50,177 nt of DNA, taken from positions 1 to 50,177 of the forward strand of contig CAZRFK010000008.1 in the NCBI GenBank assembly GCA_964599275.1, in the 5' to 3' direction. Below are positions 25,572 to 33,399 of this stretch, in pieces. The notes under the pieces were generated by a model that did not search any database, was not told the DNA's origin, and worked only from the letters and a program-made list of their open reading frames with translations. The DNA comes from PUMD01 sp964599275. Lineage in GTDB: Bacteria; Bacillota; Sulfobacillia; SLMV01. The position numbers were made by a program, and so were the translations under genes. Position 1 is the stretch's first letter, and each line of letters opens with the position of its first letter.

Positions 25572-26957
25572 TTACTCGGCAGGTTTTCTCTCCTCCAGTA
25601 AGGCTTCAAATGCCTGCTGTGTCTGACGGACCAGCTGTTCATCCTCGATAGGCGGGCCGTAGCGTACCCTTTCGTACGCATCAATAAGAAGCCAGAGGTG
25701 CCGGTGTCCGGATTCCGTCAATCCATCCAGCAGGTGTTCAGCCTGTTTTCTGGGGGTTTCACCCGGCTGGACCTCAAGGTCACTGACAAACTGTCTTCGC
25801 AGGCGACGGTACAGTATGCGGATGTTTTTTTCTGTTTCCGTGCGGTAATTGAAGCTGGTCGTCTGGGGTTTTTGTGTGAACATCTGGGAGAGTCGGCGGA
25901 GAAAGTCTTCCCCGTCCCAGATTGATTCTCTCTGTTCGGACCACGAGGGTTGATCATCATTTTGCGACTCCGATGATACTGACCGTATGATGTAAATCAC
26001 TGCGCCGGTCAACAAGGCGAGGACCAGGAGGCGCAAAATTATGGATGGCGCGTCTGTGCCCGGAGGGATCTGAGTAAAACTGTCATCTGGAGGAGCGGGT
26101 TCATCCGGCATTTCCATGTCTGGGTCCGCTTCGATGCCGGAGATATAGGGCTTTAAGAGTCTGTACAGCAGGAAAAAGGCGTAGATGAAGGGGTAAAGCA
26201 GGTAAGTTATCAGGCGGGCAAAAAGCAGCCACAGTTGAAGCAATGCTTCTTGCACCAGCCCCAGAAATCCAGGACTGCTGAGAGCGGTTACCACTAAGCC
26301 GAACAACACTGATGCTGTAACTAGTGCTGCTATTACAACGGTCCGGCTGGCCCAGGGAAGAGAACCTGCGTCAGGGGAAGGGGAGATGAATGTAGCTCGC
26401 TGTAAGACGCCGCCACCAACAATGGCGGGGAGAAGCCAGAGAACTGGCCACAATGGAAACCAACCGATGATATATTTCATGGCGAGAATCATAATTGTAG
26501 TCAGCACCGCAGAACGCAGGATGTTCCAGTGATAAGTTTGCCGCTGGTCTGGTCGTGTGGACAGTCCGCGATAAAGGACAAGTATCAGGTATCCCAGAGC
26601 ACTCAAAAGTGGAATCAAATCATCAGATAACAGTAGTAGATCCCAGGGGAGTTGAGTTAAAATATGCCGGTATTGCAGAAACCAGAAGGTGAACACCTGA
26701 ACAACACCCAGCACTGCTATTGTCGACGGAGTTACCCGGGGATGGTCAGCAATAACACTCAGAGTTCTTCCGGTTGCTCCGAAAATGGCAATCCAGACAA
26801 CCAGTGCTGAGCTGATGACAGGTTCAGGGTGTCCGGTGCTGGCAGCACCTAAGAGATATCCAAGGGGAATTAGCCAGCACAGTTCTGCACTGGCACGTAA
26901 GGAAACACTGACCATCTGATTAACTGTAGCTGGACGTGTGCTTGCTGACAATTTCAT
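25572..26957 (-). CDS. Polytopic membrane protein with C-terminal DUF4129 domain
   Basis: The roughly 461-residue protein has about seven membrane helices in residues 20-275, a Pro/Asp-rich extracytoplasmic loop (EADPDMEMPDEPAPPDDSF), another helix (IILRLLVLALLTGAVIYII) and a cytoplasmic DUF4129 domain (NIRILYRRLRRQF to HLWLLIDAYERVRYG). With MoxR and DUF58 upstream this is the usual MoxR-DUF58-TgpA arrangement, except that the transglutaminase-like core normally placed between the membrane part and DUF4129 is absent. AGAGGTGGA before ATG 26957 supports this start, which overlaps the DUF58 gene by 38 bases. The role is unknown; such modules are linked to envelope protein maturation. Confidence 0.8.
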   Translation of the reverse strand: MKLSASTRPATVNQMVSVSLRASAELCWLIPLGYLLGAASTGHPEPVISSALVVWIAIFGATGRTLSVIADHPRVTPSTIAVLGVVQVFTFWFLQYRHILTQLPWDLLLLSDDLIPLLSALGYLILVLYRGLSTRPDQRQTYHWNILRSAVLTTIMILAMKYIIGWFPLWPVLWLLPAIVGGGVLQRATFISPSPDAGSLPWASRTVVIAALVTASVLFGLVVTALSSPGFLGLVQEALLQLWLLFARLITYLLYPFIYAFFLLYRLLKPYISGIEADPDMEMPDEPAPPDDSFTQIPPGTDAPSIILRLLVLALLTGAVIYIIRSVSSESQNDDQPSWSEQRESIWDGEDFLRRLSQMFTQKPQTTSFNYRTETEKNIRILYRRLRRQFVSDLEVQPGETPRKQAEHLLDGLTESGHRHLWLLIDAYERVRYGPPIEDEQLVRQTQQAFEALLEERKPAE

Positions 26958-28149
26958 TCCACCTCTTTTGTCCTCCGACATCGATGATTCTTATACCAGC
27001 TATTTCAGGCACCGGAGGGTTTCCGGTATAAAAAACTACCATATGGTGGCCGCTCTCCCGGCAGTGCTGTATGGTCGAGCGCAGTTTCTCGTCAACAATG
27101 GCGCTGACCACCAAGCAGGTTGCAGGAGAGGGACTTGTTCGGAGATAGTTTGTAATTATGCCAGAAAGAGACCGCTGCCCGTATCCGGAACATCGCGCTA
27201 GAGACTCCAGTATGCGCCGCAGCTGGTTGGGATTTCCAGAGGGAGGAATGGACAGGGGAACAGCAGAGTCCTCGGGTTCTTCTTTGCCCAGATAGCCGTT
27301 GCTGAGAAGACCTACCTGATAGTTAGAAGTGCACCCCCACCGTGCTATAGAGGCAGCGGTGGTTATGGAAAGCTCCACCAGTTCAGGAACCGTCCCGAGC
27401 CAGACTTTCGGCATGGTTTGCAGGTTCAGAAAGATGAGTACTTCAGGAGTTCGCGTTCCTTCCAGGTTCCGGGTCATAATATCCCCGGTTGAAGCAGTTG
27501 CCGGCCAATGGATCCATCTGAGAGGGTCACCTGGTCGATATGGACGAGCCCCGGCAACAGTCATCGGATCCAGAAACAGCCACCGCTGCCATTGAGGGTC
27601 TCCAAGAGGATGATCTGTTCCCAGATTAATTTCCTCCATGGGAACTGTCAGAGGATAAATGACCACAGATGCGGTTTTTGAAGATGATGATTGTTCAAAG
27701 GTCAGTCCCAGTGGGTCCCAAACCCGGACCGATGATGAACGAATCCTGTAATATCCGCGCTGTAAACATTGGATGCTGTAGGTTCGGCGTAATCGTTGAA
27801 ACCAGGATAGTCCGGTGCGGATCCGCAGAAGACCCTGGGGAGATTTACCCGATTTGACCTGCATTTGTTCAACTGGGATCTCACAGTTTACTTGCACCCA
27901 GGGCAAAGGTAGTACGGTTGGATTATCCAGGCGTATGTCCAGGTTGATTTCGTCACCTACCATGCTGCGGTCCTGTTCAATATTGTGTTGAATCTGCAAA
28001 TGCGCCAGACCAGTACGAGCCCAGAGACGGCCTGCCGCCGCAGCTGCCATCAGACTGATGGCCAGGTAGGTTATTGTCGGGGTGTGGGATACAACACCGA
28101 TGAGCAGTATTATTCCCAATATTGGCCACACAATCTTGTCAGTGTGCAT
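26920..28149 (-). CDS. DUF58 domain protein (MoxR-associated, vWA-like)
   Basis: The 409-residue protein begins with two membrane helices (about 6-40), then a beta-rich stretch (VGDEINLDIRLDNPTVLPLP) and the DUF58 signature YRPGDPLRWIHWPATASTGD followed by a vWA-like fold (TPEVLIFLNLQTMP). The DUF58 box is well conserved apart from Pro-Ala-Thr in place of the usual Lys/Ser residues. It starts two bases after the MoxR stop and overlaps the DUF4129 gene, so the three are translated as one unit. DUF58 proteins are thought to act as partners of MoxR ATPases at the membrane. Confidence 0.9.
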   Translation of the reverse strand: MHTDKIVWPILGIILLIGVVSHTPTITYLAISLMAAAAAGRLWARTGLAHLQIQHNIEQDRSMVGDEINLDIRLDNPTVLPLPWVQVNCEIPVEQMQVKSGKSPQGLLRIRTGLSWFQRLRRTYSIQCLQRGYYRIRSSSVRVWDPLGLTFEQSSSSKTASVVIYPLTVPMEEINLGTDHPLGDPQWQRWLFLDPMTVAGARPYRPGDPLRWIHWPATASTGDIMTRNLEGTRTPEVLIFLNLQTMPKVWLGTVPELVELSITTAASIARWGCTSNYQVGLLSNGYLGKEEPEDSAVPLSIPPSGNPNQLRRILESLARCSGYGQRSLSGIITNYLRTSPSPATCLVVSAIVDEKLRSTIQHCRESGHHMVVFYTGNPPVPEIAGIRIIDVGGQKRWNEIVSKHTSSYS

Positions 28150-28151
28150 GT

Positions 28152-29120
28152 TTATTCCTCCGGCACAGGAATGTTATCCAGGAGCTCATGGAGGATTGAT
28201 GAAGTTTCATCGTGGCGTAGTAAGCTTTGTTCACTGGTAATCAAACGATGGCTGAGCACTGGAACCACCAGGTCCTGAATATCATCCGGCAGCACAAAAC
28301 AGCGACCGCGCAGCAGCGCCAGTGAACGGCTGGCCCGGGTCAACATTACTGCTGCTCGTGGACTTGCTCCCAGCCGCAAGCGGTGGTCCTCTCTTGTGGA
28401 CTGCACCAGTGATACCACATATTGAGCCAATTCATCAGATAAAAATACCTGTTCCACCTGTTGCGCCAGATCGGATAACTCCCCGGGAGTAGTTACAGGA
28501 GCGGGGAAATTGACGGACTGCCCCGATTTTGGTGATCTTTTGATTATCTCCAATTCTTCACTTTCATCAGGGTAGCCCAGTGTAATGCGCAGCAAGAAGC
28601 GGTCCAATTGGGCAGCAGGCAAAGGAAAGGTGCCGGCAATATCCAGTGGATTCTGTGTGGCCAGAGTCAGAAAAGGCTGCGGCAGCTTTCTGGTTAATCC
28701 GGATGTAGTGACCTGACCTTCCTGCATGCATTCCAGAAGGGCTGACTGTGTACGTGGGGTCGCCCTGTTTATCTCATCAGCCAGCAATATATTTGTGAAC
28801 ACGGGGCCAGGTTGGAATTCAAATTCACCCCTGTCAGGTCGAAAAATTCTAGTACCGGTTACGTCAGAGGGGAGAAGGTCAGGGGTAAATTGGATTCGTT
28901 GAAATTCGAGACCACTTGCTGATGCGATGGTTTGTGCAAGGGTGGTTTTTCCTACTCCAGGTACATCTTCTAAAAGTATGTGGCCACCGCTTAAAAGTGC
29001 ACAGAGCAAAAGCTCAATTGGTTCAGAATATCCAACAATAATCTGGCCTATAGCTTTTTTTAATTTTTGTGAAATTCGCTGTACGTCATTTTTATTCTGC
29101 ATGTTTTTGGTGGAGCTCAT
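28152..29120 (-). CDS. MoxR-family AAA+ ATPase
   Basis: The 322-residue soluble chaperone-like ATPase has Walker A GVGKTT (55-60, within LLEDVPGVGKTTLAQT), Walker B LLADEINRATPRTQSALLE, sensor-region ATQNPLDIAGTFPLPAAQLD and the lid domain GASPRAAVMLTRASRSLALL. These are standard MoxR features. GGGGGAAGG shortly before the TTG-ATG pair supports ATG 29120 (TTG 29123 is possible). It heads the DUF58/DUF4129 group. The MoaD-like gene ends 55 bases upstream on the same strand, so transcription may come from the arsC side. Confidence 0.95.
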   Translation of the reverse strand: MSSTKNMQNKNDVQRISQKLKKAIGQIIVGYSEPIELLLCALLSGGHILLEDVPGVGKTTLAQTIASASGLEFQRIQFTPDLLPSDVTGTRIFRPDRGEFEFQPGPVFTNILLADEINRATPRTQSALLECMQEGQVTTSGLTRKLPQPFLTLATQNPLDIAGTFPLPAAQLDRFLLRITLGYPDESEELEIIKRSPKSGQSVNFPAPVTTPGELSDLAQQVEQVFLSDELAQYVVSLVQSTREDHRLRLGASPRAAVMLTRASRSLALLRGRCFVLPDDIQDLVVPVLSHRLITSEQSLLRHDETSSILHELLDNIPVPEE

Positions 29121-29175
29121 CAACCTTCCCCCTTAGATTGTCTGTGCAAGTCGTTAGAAAAAATTCAACTACTTT

Positions 29176-29463
29176 TTAGCCCGCTATTGCCGGGGCCACA
29201 ATGTAGACCTCCTCCCCGCTTTTGAGAGCCTCAGAATCATCCAGGCGCTCGCCGTCGACCAGGACGACTGTCCATTTACGGTGTGTGGGGTTTTTTAAAA
29301 AATTTTGTACTGAAGGTACGTTATCAGCCAGATAATCCATCATATCATCTACTGTCTCGGCGCATGCAATGGGAACAGAAAAGGGTTGCTGTTCCACCAG
29401 ATCGGCGTAGGGGGCTCCAAAGGTAACAGCGACTTCATCTTTTTTGCAATCTGCATCAGGCAT
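29176..29463 (-). CDS. MoaD/ThiS-like ubiquitin-fold protein ending in Ala-Gly
   Basis: The 95-residue protein has a beta-grasp pattern: VAVTFGAPYADLVEQQPFSV at the start, ETVDDMMDYLADNVPSVQNF for the helix, WTVVLVDGERLDD, then LKSGEEVYIVAPAIAG. This matches MoaD (molybdopterin synthase small subunit) and ThiS-type sulfur carriers, which normally end PPVAGG or GG. Here the last two residues are Ala-Gly, so the terminal Gly needed for adenylation and thiocarboxylation is present but the usual Gly-Gly is not. It starts one base after the stop of the hydrogenase-like gene, implying coupled translation. No molybdenum-cofactor or thiamin genes are nearby. Confidence 0.75.
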   Translation of the reverse strand: MPDADCKKDEVAVTFGAPYADLVEQQPFSVPIACAETVDDMMDYLADNVPSVQNFLKNPTHRKWTVVLVDGERLDDSEALKSGEEVYIVAPAIAG

Positions 29464-29464
29464 T

Positions 29465-30208
29465 TCAGGCCTCCTCTACATGAGATGATGTGCTTATTGA
29501 CTGCATCTGCTGCAGTCCGCTGGTGTAAGACGCAATTTTTTGTCGTCGTTTTTCCATTGTAAATCCTTGCGGCATTCCGGCGCCTGCCAGGCAACCCCCC
29601 CGGCAGCCGGTTAACTCCCAGCTCTGCTGCTTAACAGGTGTTTCGGGAAATCCCCGCAGAAACTGTCGGCAGTTTTGTAGGCCAGTTATACCCGGGTTCA
29701 GTACACACAGGCGAAAAATATTGGGCATGGAATCCATCCGATCGGGTAGTACGGATGGAGGGGATTGCTCAGTATTCACCCGTGAGAGAAAGTCTGCAAA
29801 CGTTATAGCCATATCGGCGCCACCCTGTTTCTTTTGCAGTGGTACTTTGCAGGTGCAGGGGAGAATCTGTAACACTCTACTGCCCAGGCGCTGCCGTAGA
29901 CTTTTCGCATGCAGCACTGTGGGGGGGAGCGAATCTCTGACATACTTTTTGATATGAGGGAACTCCCTGTGTATCATTGTTCTCACCTTTGGACAGCTTG
30001 CGGCGATTACCGGGACATCCCCTTGTCGTCTTTTAACCACCTCCGGCAGTATGGTGGCAACTTCTTCAACGCCAGATGCACCTAACTTGTGGAGTAATCC
30101 AACGAACCTGAGCGAGTCATCCCAGGGGACAGCCGCCGGAAAAGTTGGAGCCAGACTCACTGCCCAGCTGGTAAGATCAGGTTGTGAATTTGACAGCATG
30201 TCCGGCAC
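29465..30208 (-). CDS. Short [FeFe]-hydrogenase-like protein (Fe_hyd_lg_C / H-cluster domain only)
   Basis: The 247-residue protein aligns by eye with the H-cluster domain of [FeFe]-hydrogenases. VSLAPTFPAAVPWDDSL matches the domain start; AASCPKVRT is motif L1 (Cys72); QILPCTCKVPL is motif L2 (Cys118, with Cys120); ELTGCRGGCLAGAGMP is motif L3 (Cys202, Cys206). All four cubane cysteines are therefore present. No ferredoxin, NuoG-like or PAS domain is attached, and the domain is about 100 residues shorter than usual, with most of the segment between L2 and L3 reduced. The start is GTG 30208 (AGAGGAG 11 bases upstream); ATG 30199 is possible. It is coupled to the MoaD-like gene. It could be a minimal hydrogenase, a sensor or a Nar1-like iron-sulfur protein. 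Confidence 0.7.
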   Translation of the reverse strand: MPDMLSNSQPDLTSWAVSLAPTFPAAVPWDDSLRFVGLLHKLGASGVEEVATILPEVVKRRQGDVPVIAASCPKVRTMIHREFPHIKKYVRDSLPPTVLHAKSLRQRLGSRVLQILPCTCKVPLQKKQGGADMAITFADFLSRVNTEQSPPSVLPDRMDSMPNIFRLCVLNPGITGLQNCRQFLRGFPETPVKQQSWELTGCRGGCLAGAGMPQGFTMEKRRQKIASYTSGLQQMQSISTSSHVEEA

Positions 30209-30260
30209 TGAGAAGGATCTCCTCTCCAGAAATCATCATCTTCTCGGTAGTGTTATCAAC

Positions 30261-30713
30261 TCAAGTTTCGATTACCTGCAGTTCATGCAGCAGCGATTTT
30301 ACCCGCGCGGCGATCTCGTCTCTGATCTTTGTGAACACCATGTTTTTGTTTTCATCGGCAGCAGCTGGATCAGTCAGGGGCCAGTGTCGGTGTTCAGTTT
30401 CAGGAGGGATCATCGGGCAGTTATCCCGGGCATCACCACATAACGTTATTACGAGATCGCTGGCCTTCACCAGTTCTGAATCGATCTGGGTGGAGCGGGC
30501 ATCCTCCAGGTTAATATCCATCTCCGCCATCACGCGAATTGTCTGTGGATGAACCCCCTGCGGGCGAATTCCTGCACTGGCGACTCTCACCTTTTTTTCC
30601 GCCGCAAAATGGCGGGTCAAATATTCAGCCATCTGGCTCCTGGCTGAATTGCCTGTGCATAGATAATATATGAAAATGGCATTTCCAGATTCATCGGACT
30701 GATTGCAATTCAA
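30261..30713 (-). CDS. arsC: Thioredoxin-coupled arsenate reductase (low-molecular-weight phosphatase fold)
   Basis: The 150-residue protein has the phosphatase P-loop CTGNSAR (Cys19, Arg25) followed by SQMAEYL, and the redox pair in LCGDARDNCP (Cys92, Cys99). This three-cysteine layout is that of the pI258/B. subtilis ArsC, which reduces arsenate to arsenite using thioredoxin. The start is TTG 30713, with AAGGAGG seven bases upstream. No ars operon partners (ArsR, ArsB, Acr3) are visible nearby; instead it leads into the short H-cluster protein after 52 bases. It is divergent from threonine dehydratase. A protein-tyrosine phosphatase activity is a minor alternative. Confidence 0.88.
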   Translation of the reverse strand: MNCNQSDESGNAIFIYYLCTGNSARSQMAEYLTRHFAAEKKVRVASAGIRPQGVHPQTIRVMAEMDINLEDARSTQIDSELVKASDLVITLCGDARDNCPMIPPETEHRHWPLTDPAAADENKNMVFTKIRDEIAARVKSLLHELQVIET

Positions 30714-30817
30714 AATGCTGCCTCCTTAAACTGAACTGGTTGCTGTTTAGCCGGGATTTTCCACCAATTCATTATACCGGATAGGTCACCCAACTGGTAG
30801 GTTAATGGGAGGCAAGT

Positions 30818-30904
30818 ATGCGTATTACGGTGCTGAAAATAAAACAAACCACAAAGTGGGTTTACCAGGGGAGGAAACCGGAGAATCTTTGCACAAATAA
30901 ATAG
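30818..30904 (+). CDS. Possible 28-codon leader ORF before threonine dehydratase
   Basis: ATG 30818 follows GGGAGG with five-base spacing and runs to TAG 30904, 41 bases before the threonine dehydratase start. The peptide is basic (RITVLKIKQTTKWVYQGRK) with two adjacent threonines, too few for a classical attenuator. It may be a genuine small gene, a leader, or chance. It lies in the 232-base divergent gap with arsC. Confidence 0.3.
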   Translation: MRITVLKIKQTTKWVYQGRKPENLCTNK

Positions 30905-30945
30905 GTATACACAACAAAACACATCAAGCCGTAGGAGGCGACACA

Positions 30946-31917
30946 ATGCTAGATCTCGTTGAATTCGAACAGGCAAGTAAACGGGTATCACAGGTGAGTG
31001 AGCCAACCCCCCTGCAGTATTCAGGCACGTTCAGCCGAATGAGCGGTCATCAGGTGTGGCTGAAGCCTGAGAACCTGCAAAAAACCGGGGCTTTCAAGAT
31101 TAGAGGAGCGTACAATCGGCTTAGCCAGCTGAGCTGTTCTGAGGCCGATAAGGGGGTTATAACTGCCTCTTCCGGAAATCATGGAGCTGCCGTGGCCCAT
31201 GCAGCTACCCGATTGGGGATAGAATCGACTGTAGTCATGCCTGAGGATGCGCCGCAGAGCAAGAAAAATGCGGTCCGGGGATATGGAGCTGAAGTTCAGC
31301 TGCACGGGCGATATGCTGATGAACGCAAGGAGTTTGCCCGTCGATTGGCCGTAAAAGAGGGTCTGACTTACATTGATTCGACTGATGATGAGGGAATTAT
31401 TGCTGGTCAGGGAACTTTGGCACTGGAGATAATTGATGAGTTGGATGAGGTGGATGTCATTGTTGGGCCAATCGGTGGCGGCGGATTGATGTCTGGCGTT
31501 TCGCGCGCTGCCAAGCTAAAAGCTCCCGATGTACAGGTCATTGGGGTTGAGCCGGATAATTCTGCCTGCATGTATGCATCGGTTGAGGCGGGGGTACCGG
31601 TGGAGGTGGAGGTTGATACTGTCGCCGATGGTCTGCGAACGAAAAAACCTGGTTCAGTTCCGGTTGAATATATAAGCAGCTCGGTCGATCGATTTCATCA
31701 GGTGTCGGACGCTTTAATCATTGATTCAGTGATTTTGGCCCTTCAGCGGACCAAACTGCTTTTGGAACCGTCAGCGGCAGTCTCCCTGGCTGGGGTTTTG
31801 GACAATGCGGTACCGGGAAAAAACAGGAATGTGGCTGTTATCCTGACCGGTGGGAATGTTGATCTTGAAGTGATGGCCGACTTCATAGAACGAGGATTGT
31901 GCTGCCTGACACCCTGA
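30946..31917 (+). CDS. Threonine dehydratase / serine-threonine ammonia-lyase (short, catabolic type)
   Basis: The 323-residue fold-type II PLP enzyme would convert threonine to 2-oxobutyrate and ammonia. PLP-binding Lys51 lies in LQKTGAFKIRGA, the substrate loop is SSGNHG (75-80), and the phosphate-binding turn is GPIGGGGLMSG. There is no C-terminal ACT-like regulatory domain, which distinguishes it from biosynthetic IlvA and places it near TdcB or serine racemase. TAGGAGG seven bases before the ATG supports the start. The family member could also racemise serine. It is followed by comB after 32 bases; the pairing is probably incidental. Confidence 0.9.
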   Translation: MLDLVEFEQASKRVSQVSEPTPLQYSGTFSRMSGHQVWLKPENLQKTGAFKIRGAYNRLSQLSCSEADKGVITASSGNHGAAVAHAATRLGIESTVVMPEDAPQSKKNAVRGYGAEVQLHGRYADERKEFARRLAVKEGLTYIDSTDDEGIIAGQGTLALEIIDELDEVDVIVGPIGGGGLMSGVSRAAKLKAPDVQVIGVEPDNSACMYASVEAGVPVEVEVDTVADGLRTKKPGSVPVEYISSSVDRFHQVSDALIIDSVILALQRTKLLLEPSAAVSLAGVLDNAVPGKNRNVAVILTGGNVDLEVMADFIERGLCCLTP

Positions 31918-31949
31918 CTACATTTCCTCAGGAGAAGAGGCGAGAGAAG

Positions 31950-32765
31950 ATGACTGCAGGGGTATCCACAATTGATGTTGCATTCACAGCAAGTCAGCTT
32001 GAAGAAATGGAGATTGAAGGCAGGGGCGCAGTAGTTATTGATATTCTGCGTGCTACCACTACGATCACTTGTGCTGCAGATTCTGGAGCGCGGGGGGTTG
32101 TACCTGCTGCCACGGTGCGGGAGGCCCGGCAGCTTGGAGCATATGGTGAAGCATTAACCGGGGGAGAGAGGAAAGGTAATCCACTGGATGATTTCGAGCT
32201 GGGGAATTCACCGATGGAATACAGTCCGGAGGTAGTGGGGGGTAAAACCATTGTTTTGACCACCAGCAACGGTACCAGAGCTTTGCATAATGCTGGTGAA
32301 GCTGCCGAAATCCTGGTGGGAAGCTTTAACAACATTGATTCGGTGGCCGAGCAAATCGTACGGAGCTCTAATACCGGCTGGGTTTTTGCCTGTGCAGGTA
32401 CCTCGAGAGGTACTGCTGTTACCCCGGAGGATGTTCTTTTTGCTGGAGAATTGGCCAGGCTCCTCACCGGTGAGACTCGCGAGGAGGATAAATCTCTCAG
32501 TTTGAACACGCGGGACTGGGAGTTGACCGGCGCCGCAATAGTGGCGCGTGGTTTTGCCCTCAGCTGCAGCAGGGACCTTTTCAATGCAATCTCTTCCATG
32601 CCTCATGCTCAGCGATTGAAAAGGATGGGGAAGTTTGGGGATGTTGAATATGCATCCCGGCGGAATATCACAATGACGGTACCCCGGGCGCAGCAGTGTA
32701 TGAGATGTTCTGACTGTTCGGTTGTAAAACCTGAGGAAGATAGGTTGTGTATCAGGGCAGATTGA
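31950..32765 (+). CDS. comB: 2-phosphosulfolactate phosphatase family protein (ComB-like)
   Basis: The 271-residue protein carries the ComB pattern: VVIDILRATTTITCA near the N-terminus, LTGGERKGNPLDDFELGNSP, TIVLTTSNGTRALHNA, LVGSFNN and VEYASRRNITMTVP. ComB hydrolyses 2-phosphosulfolactate to sulfolactate, a coenzyme M pathway step in methanogens; bacterial homologues often have no proven role. A 20-residue tail after the usual end is unusual, with four Cys in QCMRCSDCSVVKPEEDRLC. ATG 31950 is chosen because AGGAG and GAGAG elements precede it and the N-terminus matches the family. Confidence 0.85.
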   Translation: MTAGVSTIDVAFTASQLEEMEIEGRGAVVIDILRATTTITCAADSGARGVVPAATVREARQLGAYGEALTGGERKGNPLDDFELGNSPMEYSPEVVGGKTIVLTTSNGTRALHNAGEAAEILVGSFNNIDSVAEQIVRSSNTGWVFACAGTSRGTAVTPEDVLFAGELARLLTGETREEDKSLSLNTRDWELTGAAIVARGFALSCSRDLFNAISSMPHAQRLKRMGKFGDVEYASRRNITMTVPRAQQCMRCSDCSVVKPEEDRLCIRAD

Positions 32766-32833
32766 CCCCGAGTGTCAAAATTGATAGTTTTTTTTACCGA
32801 ATCCCTTCAATGCACTAGAAAAGAGGTAGTTCA

Positions 32834-33379
32834 ATGCAGAACTCTTCGCTGAATTTACGATGTCTACTGCAGGTGGGCTTGTTTGCTGCCCTGACCGCAG
32901 TACTGTCTTTTGTTCGGATTCCTCTGCCTTTTTCGCCTGTCCCCATAACCGGGCAGACACTTGGAACAATGCTGGCCGGGCTGCTTCTGGGCAGCTGGGC
33001 TGGTGCCTTGAGTCAGCTAATTTACGTGCTGGTGGGCCTGAGCGGTTTACCAGTTTTTGGTGGAATGGCCGGTCCGGCAGTGTTGGCTGGTCCTACTGGT
33101 GGTTATCTTGTTGGCATGATCTGTGGTGCCTTCGTTGTGGGAGCACTCCGGGGAAATACTGAGCAGGCTTTACGTATGTTTGCAGGCTGCCTGGTTGGTG
33201 GTATCCTGGTTGTTTATATTTTTGGCGTCTGGTGGTTGAGCCGCGTAGCTGGTCTGAATCTGACTGCAGCTGTTATGAGCGGTGCAGTTCCATATTTGCC
33301 CGGTGATGTCCTGAAATCGTTGGCTGCCGTTGGTCTGGCACTTCGCCTCAGACCAATTATGCGCAGCATGAATCTGTAG
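32834..33379 (+). CDS. bioY: BioY biotin transporter S component
   Basis: The 181-residue membrane protein has about six helices. The family pattern is clear: IPLPFSPVPITGQTLGTMLAG near residue 30, LIYVLVGLSGLPVFGG, GPTGGYLVGM and the final YLPGDVLKSLAAV. BioY captures biotin and works alone or with an ECF ATPase/EcfT module, none of which is visible here. GAGGTA precedes the ATG. It lies 68 bases after comB and 20 bases before a solute-binding protein gene. I saw no BirA operator or riboswitch in the short upstream gap. Confidence 0.93.
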   Translation: MQNSSLNLRCLLQVGLFAALTAVLSFVRIPLPFSPVPITGQTLGTMLAGLLLGSWAGALSQLIYVLVGLSGLPVFGGMAGPAVLAGPTGGYLVGMICGAFVVGALRGNTEQALRMFAGCLVGGILVVYIFGVWWLSRVAGLNLTAAVMSGAVPYLPGDVLKSLAAVGLALRLRPIMRSMNL

Positions 33380-33399
33380 GAACTTTTGGGGAGGAACAC

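Noticed and set aside
31994..32599. 201-codon minus-strand ORF
   Set aside because: It is antisense to comB in a complementary frame; low-complexity Ser/Ala/Pro composition indicates a shadow.
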